The notes beneath the pieces are model-generated. The model was not told the DNA's origin. It did no database searches and worked only from the letters and a program-made list of their open reading frames with translations. Positions 19,401-28,132 of a DNA stretch of 64,000 nucleotides are shown here, in pieces. The translations under genes and the position numbers were made by a program. Source of the stretch: Gammaproteobacteria bacterium (lineage in GTDB: Bacteria; Pseudomonadota; Gammaproteobacteria; Berkiellales; Berkiellaceae); the NCBI GenBank assembly GCA_016191245.1, contig JACPOY010000006.1, forward strand, positions 124,001 to 188,000, given 5' to 3'. How positions within the stretch are numbered: position 1 is the first letter of the stretch; each line of letters begins with the position of its first letter.

Positions 19401-22400
19401 CGTATGAGCATCTAATTTTGCTTGATGTGTTGCCTTATCTTCAGCGCTTGCACCTTTATTCTTTTCCAACCAATCTTTTTCTTTTTCCATGCCTTCTTTT
19501 GTTCTTTGATGAGCTTCGTTAAATGCAACAGCTCTTCTCATTCTAGGTGATAATTCTTGCTTTAATGCATATGAATCTTTCGCATGTTTACCTAAATCTT
19601 TCTTATGACCCGCTAGTTTTTCTTCGTGTGGTTTTTTATCTTTAGCACTCGCATCTTTATTCTTTTCAAGCCATGCTTTTTCTTCTGCTATGCCGTCTTT
19701 TGCTTTTGCCATACCCTCTTTTGCTTTACCATAAGCTTCTTTAAATTCAGCAGCTTTTTTCTGTTGAGGTGTCTTTACTTCCAAAACAGGTTTTTTATCA
19801 TCTGTCGTTGGTTTGGCACTTGCCTTCATTCCTTGTTCAGAAGTAGGTTGACTACTAGAAAGCTTTTCCCAATTTTGGGTGTTTGCTTTGGCTTGATTGT
19901 ATCGTTCCGAATTGGTATCGCCAGCCAACTCTGCCTTTTTCATACCTTCCCGGTCTGCTTCATATTTCTTTTGATCATAACCTGTAGGCAATTTCTTTTT
20001 TAATTCACTAGCCTCTTGTTCTGTTAATTTTGAAGTCGCTTGAGGGGTCTCAGGTTTGGCACTTGCCTTCATTCCTTGTTCAGAAGTAGGTTGACTACTG
20101 GAAAGCTTTTCCCAATTTTGGGTGTTTACTTTGGCTTGATTGTATCGTTCCGAATTGGTATCGCCAGCTAACTCTGCCTTTTTCATACCTTCCCGGTCTG
20201 CTTCATATTTCTTTTGATCATAACCTGTAGGCAATTTGGCTTTTATCTCACTAGCCTCTGTATCTGACAATTTTGAGGTTGCTTGAGGTTGTTGACCACT
20301 TAATCCTATTGCTGAAGGTTCTGTTGATGTTTGGGCAGCAAGAACTGCTTTTTGATCAGCACTTCTTTCAATCTTTGCATCTACTTTATCAAGCTGTTTC
20401 TGTGCATCTTTTGCAATGGCATTTTGAGCCTTTTCGTCATTTTCTGCTTCTTTTCTCTTTTCTTGTGTTTTAGCAAGAGCATTTTCTAATTTACCTTGAT
20501 TAGAACTTAATTTTCCTAACTCTTCTAATTTGTCTTTATGTGCTTTTTCAGCAAGACCAACGGCCTCTTTAGCCTTGGCATCATTAGGATTATTTTTCGC
20601 TGTGTCTTTAGCAGTTTTTAAATCTTTTTCAGCCGCTTTTATTTCGCCCTTTACTCTTGCTTGCTCTTGTTTATTTGCATCTAAAGCGTCTTGAATCTTA
20701 CCTTCATATTTAGCCATAGCATCTTTTGTTTTTGCGGCATCTTTTGCTTGGCTAGTGGCTTGCTCTAAGGTGCTTTCCAGCCCTTTTTTAGAGTTATCAA
20801 ATTTTTCATCTTTACCTTTAACAATTTGTTCACATAATGCTGCACGAGCATCAAAGCTGGCCTGTGCTCGCTCTAATTTTTCTTCTTTATCCTTTAAATT
20901 CTTTTCTTCACGAGGAGTAAGCGGTGGCCCATCTGTTTGTCTGTCTTTAAGCTTGGCAATATCTTTTTCGAGTTGCCTAATCTGTTTACCTTTTTTCGCT
21001 AGCTTTTCAAGATGTGGTTGAGCTTTCTTAAATCGGTTCTCTGCAAGTTTTTCAAGCCCTTTATTTGCTGCCATGCCAAGACCTGCAAGGAGGGCAGCTA
21101 TCAAGGCAACAATGGCCGCAGCAAGGCGTTCATAAGGATCCTTAATATCCCCTAATTGTTCAAAACTATCCTTAACCATTTCTTTTGCTTTTTCTCTGCC
21201 TTTTTTAAGATTACGCAGTTGCTTTCCGGGTTTCTGTTCTTGGTGGATTTTAAGTTTTCTATTTGCTTCTTTTAGATTTTTTCTGTGCTCACTCAACTCT
21301 TCCTTATGTCCAGCTAATTTTGCCTTATGCTCCTCAATTTCTTTTGGATCCTTATCTTTATTTTTTTCTAGCCATTGAGTTCTATCGGCTTTTAATTCAG
21401 CTTCAGTGCCAAATTTTCCCTTTTTCTGTGTTAAGGCAGCTGGTTTCTTTTCCTCAGATGTTGTTGGCTCACTTTCCGTGTTAGAAGGACTTGACTGTTG
21501 AACTGGAGCTTGTGTTGGTACACTTTGTCCAGGTGATGACGCATTAAAAGAAGGATCAGCTGCAAGATGTGAATTTAAAGCACTTTCAAAGGCTTTATTT
21601 TTTTGTGCCGCATCTGGATCATTTGGATCATTATAAATACCAAATTTCATATCTATATTGACGTTAGCGTTTTTGGGATCGGATTTGAATTCCTTCATTG
21701 CATCATAAGCCGCTTTAGCAGAATCTTCAGGCTTGTTTTTATAAATACCTATTCCTAAAGGTGGACATGACACTGTCACTGGATTGGGGCCAGGTTTACC
21801 GGGTTCACCTTTTTGCACCTTAGCTGCTTGTTCTAGAACTTCTTTATAAGCGCTTTTAAGATCTTGTTTAGCAGTCGGATCGCTTCCTTGAGGTGCGCCT
21901 GCATGAATTAAATATCCTTGCCCTCCACCACTCATTTTAAGTGGTTGTGGTGGATTATCTCCACCAACAAGCCTTGCTTGCCCTACTCCTACTTTTTGAC
22001 CATGTTTTTTCCAATCTGCTTCAAGGGCTGGATCGCCACCAAATTTGCTTTTAACAGCGCCAGCTACACCTCTCCAATCACCGGTGGCTAATGGAGTAGT
22101 GCTGGCAGCATTCACATAGATATGTGCAGGAATACCTAAACTACCACCTGAAACACACCCTCCAGTTACACCTTGCTGTTTTGGCGCCTGTTGTTGAGCT
22201 GTATTTGCGACATTCTTAGCAGATCCTGTTGTCGTAGTGCTTAGCACAGGAGCTGGCGTTGATCCCTTTTCTGGTGGCTTATGTGCTGCTTTTTTCGGCG
22301 CTGTAGCACTTTCAGTTTCGACCACAGGCGTCGCTGTTCCTTGTGGTGTTTGAGGATTCGTTGTTTGCGGAGCTGGCGGAGGAGGTTGTTGACCACTTAA

Positions 22401-25097
22401 TCCTATCGCTGAAGGTTCCGTCGACGTTTGGGCAGCAAGAACTGCTTTTTGATCAGCACTTCTTTCAATCTTTGCATCTACTTTATCAAGCTGTTTCTGT
22501 GCATCTTTTGCAATGGCATTTTGAGCCTTTTCATCTTTTTCTGCTTCTTTTCTCTTTTCTTGGGTTTTAGCGAGGGCATTTTCTAATTTACCTTCAGTTG
22601 ATTGTAACTTTTCTAGCTCTGCTAATTTACCATTTCTTACCCCTTCATTTTCAGCCGCTTTTAATTCTCCCTTTACTCTTGCTTGCTCTTGCTTATTTGC
22701 ATCTAAAGCGCCTTGAATTTTACCTTCATATTTAGCCATGGCATCTTTTGTTTTTGCGGCATCTTTTGCTTGGCTAGTGGCTTGCTCTAAGGTACTTTCC
22801 AGCCCTTTTTTAGAGTTATCAAATTTTTCATCTTTACCTTTAACAATTTGTTCACATAATGCTGCACGAGCATCAAAGCTAGCCTGTGCTCGCTCTAATT
22901 TTTCTTCTTTATCCTTTAAATTCTTTTCTTCACGAGGAGTAAGTGGTGGCCCATCTGTTTGTCTGTCTTTAAGCTTGGCAATGTCTGTTTCAAGTTGCCT
23001 AATCTGCTTACCTTTTTTCGCTAGCTTTTCAAGATGTGGTTGAGCTTTCTTAAATCGGTTCTCTGCAAGTTTTTCAAGCCCTTTATTTGCTGCCATGCCA
23101 AGACCTGCAAGGAGGGCAGCTATCAAGGCAACAATAGCCGCAGCAAGGCGTTCATAAGGATCGTCAATTTTACCTAATTGTTCGAAACTATCCTTAACCA
23201 TTTCTTTTGCTTTTTCTCTACCTTTTTGTAGATTACGCAGTTGCTTGCCAGGTTTTTGTTCTTGGTGGATTTTAAGTTTTCTATTTGCTTCTTTTAGATT
23301 TTTTCTGTGCTCACTCAACTCTTCCTTATGTCCAGCTAATTTTGCCTTATGCTCCTCAATTTCTTTTGGATCCTTATCTTTATTTTTTTCTAGCCATAGC
23401 ACTACATTAGCATCATCAATTTTTTTCTGAGAGTCTTTAATGCTCAAATTTTTGCTGCTAATTTGTGATTGATGAGTTGCAATATCACGTTCACGTTCGC
23501 TTATCTTTTCTGTTAATTTACTTTTTTCATCATCACTTAAATCACCGCCCATTTTTTGCTTATCTAAATTATTTTGATTTTGGAGATCTTTAATATCCAC
23601 TTCATGTTGGGCTATTTCAGCAGATAACATTCTAATATTTTGCGATTCATTCGCTTGAATACCCTTGTTTTTATCCACTACCTGTTGTTGGGAAGCAATG
23701 TTGTCTTTTAAACCACCAATATCTTGTTGTAGTGCTTTTTCTTCTAACTTAGTCTGTTTCAAGTTTTCATATTTCACTTTCTGTTCAGTTAACTCATTCT
23801 TTTTAGCCTTGGCTTCAGCTCTTGCAATTTCATTAGATAAAATTTCAGCTTTCAAAGCAGTTTCTTCTTTACGAAGATTGCCTTCTTGTTTTTTAAGATT
23901 TTTAAGATTTTCTGATTGGGTATCAATGTTTTTCTTTTCTATAGCCTTTTGACCTTCTAAACCACTTTGCTCCTTTTTAAGTTTTACGACATTTTCACTT
24001 TCTGTACTATGTAAAGCTTTATTTTTAGCTACATCTTGTTTGCCAAGTTCTATTTCTTTTTCGCTTTTTCCTATTTTCGCTTGTAAATCCTTTATTTTAT
24101 CTGAAGTTTTATTCTTAGTTTTAATGGTATCTGCCGAAGGTGATTTTTCTTTATTCAAATCAATTAATTTTCCCTCAAGGCGTTGCAGTTCTTGTCGATC
24201 TTTTTCAAGCTTTGCTTCTTTACTTAAAATATCACCTTCTTGGGTTGTAATCTTATTTTTTAAATCTTTAACAAGGGTTTCTTTTTCTTTAAGTGCTTGA
24301 GATCCTGCTTTTAAACTATTATCAATTTCTATGAGTTTTTTCTCAGAATTTTGTTTAAGCGCTGTAGCATCAGCAATATCTTTATTTACTGTAACTAATG
24401 AACTTTCGACGGAAGAAAGTTTTCCTTTTGCCACCTCAATGATTGATTCATGCTCCTTTTCCTTTTGAGCATATTTATCAGCAGCTAATTCAAGACTTTT
24501 AATTTTATTTTCAGCAGATTCTATTTCTTTATCAAGATTATTTGATTGCTTTGATTCTTGTGCTTTTGCTTTGTCAGAAGGAGAAACAATCCCCGCTTGC
24601 AATCTAGCCGTTGCTTGTTGTTGTTGCAAAACTATTGTTTGTGCTGTGCTTACTCGTTCTTCTCTTGCCTTTTCTTGCTGTTGTTCGTTGAGATCCAACG
24701 CTGCAAGTTCTAATTCTCTTTCCTGATTACTTCGTAACGCTAGTTCTTCCGCTTTTGCTGAATCCAATTTTTTCTTCTTAGCTGTTTGATTAGCTGCCGC
24801 ATTCCTCTCTTTTAATTCCTGTTCAGAGTCCGTTTTTAGATGTGATTGAACACCTTTTCTCTGTTCGCTTTCACGTACAAATTTAGCAGTGTCATTATTT
24901 GTGGTAGTAGGACGTGTTGGATCAGATGTGTCTTCTCCAGGAACAAAGGCTGTCTGACCGGGTAGTTTCACTGTGTCTTTTGCTAAATCTACGGCCTTTT
25001 TGGCCCCCTTTACCATTGAGCTTAAGAGACTAGGCTTAGGTTCTGTTGGCGGCGTTTCTGGAACGGTTCCTGTTCCTTTTGGTTCATCATCTGCCAT
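16419..25097 (-). CDS. Giant coiled-coil protein with a predicted macro domain
   Basis: A 2892-residue protein. Residues about 110-590 are coiled coil. Three copies of the shared module (basic helix, hydrophobic Ala/Gly-rich segment, LTPRE coiled coil) lie at about 612-760, 1288-1440 and 2050-2190. Between the first two, about 988-1150, is a predicted macro domain: HIYVNAAS (Asn 996), WRGVAGAVKSKFGG, YLIHAGAP, and VSCPPLGIGIYKNKPEDSAKAA, matching ADP-ribose-binding loops 1 and 2. Residues about 1604-1762 are two 81-residue tandem repeats. The C-terminal 480 residues are Lys/Asp-rich, then poly-Gln, then Ser/Pro/Met repeats and Gly-rich sequence. ATG 25097 has GAGGGC upstream, and the 146-residue coiled-coil gene precedes it by 10 bases. 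I infer a Dot/Icm-linked host-directed protein; the secretion itself cannot be shown from sequence. Confidence 0.85.
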   Translation of the reverse strand: MADDEPKGTGTVPETPPTEPKPSLLSSMVKGAKKAVDLAKDTVKLPGQTAFVPGEDTSDPTRPTTTNNDTAKFVRESEQRKGVQSHLKTDSEQELKERNAAANQTAKKKKLDSAKAEELALRSNQERELELAALDLNEQQQEKAREERVSTAQTIVLQQQQATARLQAGIVSPSDKAKAQESKQSNNLDKEIESAENKIKSLELAADKYAQKEKEHESIIEVAKGKLSSVESSLVTVNKDIADATALKQNSEKKLIEIDNSLKAGSQALKEKETLVKDLKNKITTQEGDILSKEAKLEKDRQELQRLEGKLIDLNKEKSPSADTIKTKNKTSDKIKDLQAKIGKSEKEIELGKQDVAKNKALHSTESENVVKLKKEQSGLEGQKAIEKKNIDTQSENLKNLKKQEGNLRKEETALKAEILSNEIARAEAKAKKNELTEQKVKYENLKQTKLEEKALQQDIGGLKDNIASQQQVVDKNKGIQANESQNIRMLSAEIAQHEVDIKDLQNQNNLDKQKMGGDLSDDEKSKLTEKISERERDIATHQSQISSKNLSIKDSQKKIDDANVVLWLEKNKDKDPKEIEEHKAKLAGHKEELSEHRKNLKEANRKLKIHQEQKPGKQLRNLQKGREKAKEMVKDSFEQLGKIDDPYERLAAAIVALIAALLAGLGMAANKGLEKLAENRFKKAQPHLEKLAKKGKQIRQLETDIAKLKDRQTDGPPLTPREEKNLKDKEEKLERAQASFDARAALCEQIVKGKDEKFDNSKKGLESTLEQATSQAKDAAKTKDAMAKYEGKIQGALDANKQEQARVKGELKAAENEGVRNGKLAELEKLQSTEGKLENALAKTQEKRKEAEKDEKAQNAIAKDAQKQLDKVDAKIERSADQKAVLAAQTSTEPSAIGLSGQQPPPPAPQTTNPQTPQGTATPVVETESATAPKKAAHKPPEKGSTPAPVLSTTTTGSAKNVANTAQQQAPKQQGVTGGCVSGGSLGIPAHIYVNAASTTPLATGDWRGVAGAVKSKFGGDPALEADWKKHGQKVGVGQARLVGGDNPPQPLKMSGGGQGYLIHAGAPQGSDPTAKQDLKSAYKEVLEQAAKVQKGEPGKPGPNPVTVSCPPLGIGIYKNKPEDSAKAAYDAMKEFKSDPKNANVNIDMKFGIYNDPNDPDAAQKNKAFESALNSHLAADPSFNASSPGQSVPTQAPVQQSSPSNTESEPTTSEEKKPAALTQKKGKFGTEAELKADRTQWLEKNKDKDPKEIEEHKAKLAGHKEELSEHRKNLKEANRKLKIHQEQKPGKQLRNLKKGREKAKEMVKDSFEQLGDIKDPYERLAAAIVALIAALLAGLGMAANKGLEKLAENRFKKAQPHLEKLAKKGKQIRQLEKDIAKLKDRQTDGPPLTPREEKNLKDKEEKLERAQASFDARAALCEQIVKGKDEKFDNSKKGLESTLEQATSQAKDAAKTKDAMAKYEGKIQDALDANKQEQARVKGEIKAAEKDLKTAKDTAKNNPNDAKAKEAVGLAEKAHKDKLEELGKLSSNQGKLENALAKTQEKRKEAENDEKAQNAIAKDAQKQLDKVDAKIERSADQKAVLAAQTSTEPSAIGLSGQQPQATSKLSDTEASEIKAKLPTGYDQKKYEADREGMKKAELAGDTNSERYNQAKVNTQNWEKLSSSQPTSEQGMKASAKPETPQATSKLTEQEASELKKKLPTGYDQKKYEADREGMKKAELAGDTNSERYNQAKANTQNWEKLSSSQPTSEQGMKASAKPTTDDKKPVLEVKTPQQKKAAEFKEAYGKAKEGMAKAKDGIAEEKAWLEKNKDASAKDKKPHEEKLAGHKKDLGKHAKDSYALKQELSPRMRRAVAFNEAHQRTKEGMEKEKDWLEKNKGASAEDKATHQAKLDAHTKKFDAQKSVMDYRQARTEVFKARKEIGQEKAAFAKIKDATPEQKKQHEEKLAGLEQKLEGQKKNLNDKIQALPPHHKKNAELRQSMSDARVGMAKANKGIRDTNASLKTEKDPEKKAVLKTQLAGHKKDLADNTKKLDDSKAKLTTKARSKDKPGHHLRQLKKGREKAKGMVKDSFNQLGKIDDPYERLAAAIVAIIAALLAGIGMAANKGLEKLAEKKFKNIKPQLENLEKLVKKKDKLEEKIAGLKDKQDKGHLTPREEKSLKDSEKKLEQYKQGIDAYKSHIEKLAKFKAGRNDKEEKTQEQRLKDATEHRDAAQVTQMKAHKWEEALKEQLNTNKEKQEKANEDLKAAQDQQKKAEKDVKEAEKNQNDAQKQYDKNNNDPAAKQNLDNANAKLEDAQAQKKIADDELKEKQKDMDKLKDQEGKLNKAMEANNELKADAEKDIKEQNKIINDSEKKLEKAEDKSAKVKDQQATLDATLAGKEKGIGLDGPDSADKKDLNDPDPAKKMEGPKPPTDQPDPTEDTGKKAAAAAKKKDEDEDQAQLQQQQTQRAQQQAQLTAAQQQDQLDAQQQAQLLQQQQAQQAAQQAAQQQALDDANRDRSDDNADQAKKLETDKAKDEKDQDEDNKDKQALRQGNDDQDTNNDNQPVTADQTQPTTTDETQTDDTPLNQSTVGTDPNQSTPSPSVNMDTTDVGSQLNQSTPSPSMNMDTTDVGSQLSQSSPGPSMNMSGPSMGNDDTQSSPAPSTNMSNMDQDDELGDDIGGTIGSTIGNQGGPVGGMIGQKVGEVVGEAVEDTVKSTMDSGGPPDEGGEQPDDEQDDKMGIGAAMDAIGKGIGQVMDAVPSMGTNGPDMGEGMPDMDMGGGGGGSSPSPSPDEGGTTDPMDEVEGIANDPIGGTMDMGQDVMGGLCDKLSAVTSKLGQMIPANKAAESSSPPNQDNQSIDKALTTLFNGMKEGMGTLKDAANPQAALDTVSQTVEDPSSSMTSSMKMK
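19810..20285 (-). repeat. Two tandem 243-bp repeats inside the giant gene
   Basis: Sequence starting GGTTTGGCACTTGCCTTCAT at 19810 recurs at 20053, a period of 243 bases (81 codons), almost identical. Each encodes TGYDQKKYEADREGMKKAE and NWEKLSSSQPTSEQGM. The near identity indicates recent duplication or gene conversion. Confidence 0.9.
20287..21375 (-). repeat. Internal long repeat, copy II (module 2)
   Basis: About 1089 bases nearly identical to 22384-23397. The copies share both ends (GGTTGTTGACCACTTAATCC and TAGCCAT). Copy II carries 25 extra codons in the middle coiled coil. Direct long repeats in one gene allow recombination that would delete or duplicate the macro domain lying between them. 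Confidence 0.9.
22384..23397 (-). repeat. Internal long repeat, copy I (module 1)
   Basis: About 1014 bases, the partner of 20287-21375, mostly identical at the DNA level. The macro-domain segment (about 21640-22135) lies between the two copies. Confidence 0.9.
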
Positions 25098-25107
25098 TAT
25101 GCCCTCA

Positions 25108-25548
25108 CTATATGCTCAGCCGTGCGTCACTAGCACTGACTTTATTTTGCTTACGTGCTACTTCTTCCTTGTATTCACTTTTTGTTAATTTGATATCTTC
25201 AATTTCTTTATTAATTCTTACTAATTGGGCATCACGATAACGTCTGATTCTGCTGTATTCTTCTAACTCCTTGATAATCTCATCCTCAGCATTTCGATCT
25301 TTTATTTTTTCTAATAAGACCAATCTTTTAATTAAATTCGATTTTTTATTATCTGCTCTTTGAATTTCCATTTTTGATGTGCGTTTTTTGTCTTCAAGCA
25401 GATCAAGTAATTCATTTTTTATCGATTCTAATTTTTGTTGTAATTCATTTGAGGAATTGTCTTTAAGATAAACATCTATTCTTAATTCGTGGAATTGCTG
25501 CATCAATAGCTTAAATGATTTTCCGCTCAGATCCCCCGGACTAATCAT
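25108..25548 (-). CDS. Small coiled-coil protein ahead of the giant gene
   Basis: A 146-residue, highly charged helical protein with heptad-like spacing through most of its length (for example LQQKLESIKNELLDLLEDKK). No family is recognised. ATG 25548 has a strong GAGGAG site. The giant gene starts 10 bases after its TAG, so the two form an operon. A small helical protein placed directly before a very large putative substrate could be a dedicated partner or chaperone; this is inference from position. A TAGGTCATA motif lies at 25620-25628 upstream. Confidence 0.75.
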   Translation of the reverse strand: MISPGDLSGKSFKLLMQQFHELRIDVYLKDNSSNELQQKLESIKNELLDLLEDKKRTSKMEIQRADNKKSNLIKRLVLLEKIKDRNAEDEIIKELEEYSRIRRYRDAQLVRINKEIEDIKLTKSEYKEEVARKQNKVSASDARLSI

Positions 25549-25619
25549 ATTTATCTCCTCAATTGCTTTAATGTCATTACATTATATCTGACTAACTAAC
25601 CCCTGTTAATGAATGCTAT

Positions 25620-25628
25620 TAGGTCATA
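25620..25628 (-). promoter_or_regulatory. Single TAGGTCATA motif upstream of the coiled-coil operon
   Basis: It is identical to the right arm, with its flank, of the inverted repeat at 29807-29833, and close to the arm at 7939-7947. It lies about 72 bases before the start of the 146-residue gene. No second arm is obvious. Confidence 0.3.
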
Positions 25629-25722
25629 TTTACGTGCATTTGCAGGTAAAACGACTTTTTAAAACATACCGTTCTATAAAGTTAGACTGCGTTTGATGGG
25701 AGAAGTTTCAAAATTTTAAGGG

Positions 25723-28089
25723 TTAACTGCCTTGAGATTTACTGCCACCCGATGCATAAGCATTGAACATGTCATACAGTTGTTCAAGGGCATCAAGAGC
25801 ACCTTCAATGTCTTTATGCAGAACATCTTTGGGAGGATAATAGGTTGCTTTGATAATATCATTAATGATGTTTTCAGCCACTTTCGCTGCGTCAGCTTCT
25901 GGCCTTCCACACAGTCTTTCAATATGAGTGAGCGCTTCACGTGTGCGTCCACGTAATAAAAGAGGATTTGAGAAGCGTTTTAAATCTTCTTCACCAATAA
26001 TTTCAACGGCAAAATCAGGTACATGTACAGGGGTAAATGCGTGTACTTCATTAGCGAATTCTTGAGATTGTTCCGCTTCAATTTCTTCGCGAACTTTACG
26101 TTGTTTGTCGACTTCTTTTTCTAAAATTGCAATAACGGCTGCGATGGAACGTTCAAAAGGTTTTAATGTATTATAGGTTTGTGTGGCCTGGGCAACCGTA
26201 TTAATGTCCTCATTTGGCGCAGGTGGTTCCATCATAAATTGAGGAGCATTGAAAACTTGTGCAAAACGGCGAATTCGTTTATCTAAATTCACCAAAGTAC
26301 TTTCTGTTGGTTTTTCTACACAAAGATATTGGTTGACCTGCATTTTTTTCGCAGGTTTAGGGTTAGCATAAAACATTCTGGCTCGAATGATTTTAGAACG
26401 CCAGAATATATGAGCATCACCTTCACGTTGGTCTCTTAAATCAAGTAAGTCTATTCGTGAACGTTTTTCAACTGAAGCATTTCTGGTATCGGTATAGTTG
26501 TTAGACATACTACCGGCATTAACTTGGAAACCACTGACGGATGTTGCATAAGTTTCACCAGCCACTTTGTTAAAGAATTCCCATGTTTCGGTCGGATCTT
26601 CCATTTTCATACAAATCTTAATATTACAGTTTGCCCCAATGGATGCCGCTTCTTCTTTTGATGCTTTTTGGAATGCAGGTAAATCTTGTCCAGCAAAAAT
26701 AGCAGAGAATCCAAGAGAACGCGCTTGTGCAGGTACTACTGCAAACCCTGGCACAGCATAATATCCATACTCGTCCATGATGCAGACATAAGGTGTAGGT
26801 GAATTAGTTGGTTTGCGTAAAATCACATCTCGGTATTCACCTTCAACTTCATCCCCTAAACCTGCAGCCATCATTGCCTTCAAAGAGGCAATAATAATTT
26901 TGCCTAAGTTTGATAATTCTTCAGGTGATTTTTCAAGCGCTGGTAATAATACAACGAGGATCCGACGATTTAATACGACGTCTTTGAGATCTACTTCCGC
27001 CAAATTGGTACGAACAATATGCGCATAAGTATCTGCTAATGAGCTGAAAGTACGACCTAATTGCATGGTGATAAATCCATGTTGTTCGCGCACCTCACCT
27101 GCCTGATTGCCTTTTTTGGATTTGTTATAGCCAGGTAAGTTATAAATATAGTTGTCAATTGGATCTAAGTAGGCAGCATTTAGCGAATCTAAAGGAACTG
27201 ATTCTTTCTCATTTAAAGGAAACCGTCTATCGACCACAATCTGTTCTAATTTTTCCAACATAAAATAACTTCGAATTAAGTTGGCATCCAGCAAAATATG
27301 ACCTTCATCTCGCATACCCACTAAAATTTTCATCAAGGCTTCCACGAAAGAAATAGCACGGCCTTTCCACATATCGCCATCGCCACCGCCACCGCCTGAA
27401 TCCATCAAGCTCACCACCAGCTGCGTTAACATACTAGATGAGCCATTGGCAAATGGGTTCATCGTGTTAGAAAGTCTAGATTTTTGCGCACCAATAACGT
27501 CTCTGGCACCGGTCATGAAGTTGATAAGCAACATGTCATCATCACGTCCCATTCGACGTACCATACCAAATACTTTTGCGTAAAGTGAGTTATCACCTTT
27601 ACCATCGATGTAGATAAAGCCACTGCCTTGTGCTAATGAATTAAAGGCTATCGACACCAATGCTTCTGTTTTACCAGAACCGGTTGAACCAAAGATTAAT
27701 ATATGAGTTCTCATATCATCATTTGAAAACCACAGTTCTTTCTGCGAGTTTTTTTCATTACCAAAGAAGGCAATGCCTGATGCTGTTTTAGCTTTAGAGG
27801 TACCAGGAATTGTATCGTTATAATCAGGCAATTTTGAAATAAGAGGCATCTTACAAGGTAACGTTACTTTACGCGTGTAGGCATATAAAAAAATGGATAA
27901 ACCAAAAAATCCTGATAAATCAGCAATAGCAGGTACAATAATGGATATCCCAATACATACCCCAAGCATCATTGCTACATATAAAGGATTTGAGAAAAAT
28001 TCGGCAACACGCTGACCTAACGGCCGCGTGTCCCGCGCCATCTCGGACGCGCCGTGCTCATGCTTCTCTTCTAGACCTCTAATTGACAC
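25723..28089 (-). CDS. icmO: IcmO/DotL, type IV coupling ATPase
   Basis: A 788-residue coupling protein. Two hydrophobic segments lie at about 35-70. The Walker A motif GSTGSGKT is at 134-141 and the Walker B-type strand CIMDEYGYY near 433. A Gly-rich patch (SGGGGGDGDMWKGRA) and SLGFSAIFAGQDLPAF fit the T4CP family, and the long C-terminal extension is typical of DotL, which docks DotM, DotN, IcmS/IcmW and LvgA. It recruits effectors and drives their transfer at the inner membrane. The start is GTG 28089, preceded by GAGGAGGCA. It is last in icmS-icmP-icmO. Confidence 0.96.
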   Translation of the reverse strand: MSIRGLEEKHEHGASEMARDTRPLGQRVAEFFSNPLYVAMMLGVCIGISIIVPAIADLSGFFGLSIFLYAYTRKVTLPCKMPLISKLPDYNDTIPGTSKAKTASGIAFFGNEKNSQKELWFSNDDMRTHILIFGSTGSGKTEALVSIAFNSLAQGSGFIYIDGKGDNSLYAKVFGMVRRMGRDDDMLLINFMTGARDVIGAQKSRLSNTMNPFANGSSSMLTQLVVSLMDSGGGGGDGDMWKGRAISFVEALMKILVGMRDEGHILLDANLIRSYFMLEKLEQIVVDRRFPLNEKESVPLDSLNAAYLDPIDNYIYNLPGYNKSKKGNQAGEVREQHGFITMQLGRTFSSLADTYAHIVRTNLAEVDLKDVVLNRRILVVLLPALEKSPEELSNLGKIIIASLKAMMAAGLGDEVEGEYRDVILRKPTNSPTPYVCIMDEYGYYAVPGFAVVPAQARSLGFSAIFAGQDLPAFQKASKEEAASIGANCNIKICMKMEDPTETWEFFNKVAGETYATSVSGFQVNAGSMSNNYTDTRNASVEKRSRIDLLDLRDQREGDAHIFWRSKIIRARMFYANPKPAKKMQVNQYLCVEKPTESTLVNLDKRIRRFAQVFNAPQFMMEPPAPNEDINTVAQATQTYNTLKPFERSIAAVIAILEKEVDKQRKVREEIEAEQSQEFANEVHAFTPVHVPDFAVEIIGEEDLKRFSNPLLLRGRTREALTHIERLCGRPEADAAKVAENIINDIIKATYYPPKDVLHKDIEGALDALEQLYDMFNAYASGGSKSQGS

Positions 28090-28132
28090 ACTGCCTCCTC
28101 ACTTCCCCTGAATGGGTAAGAGAGTAAAAAAA

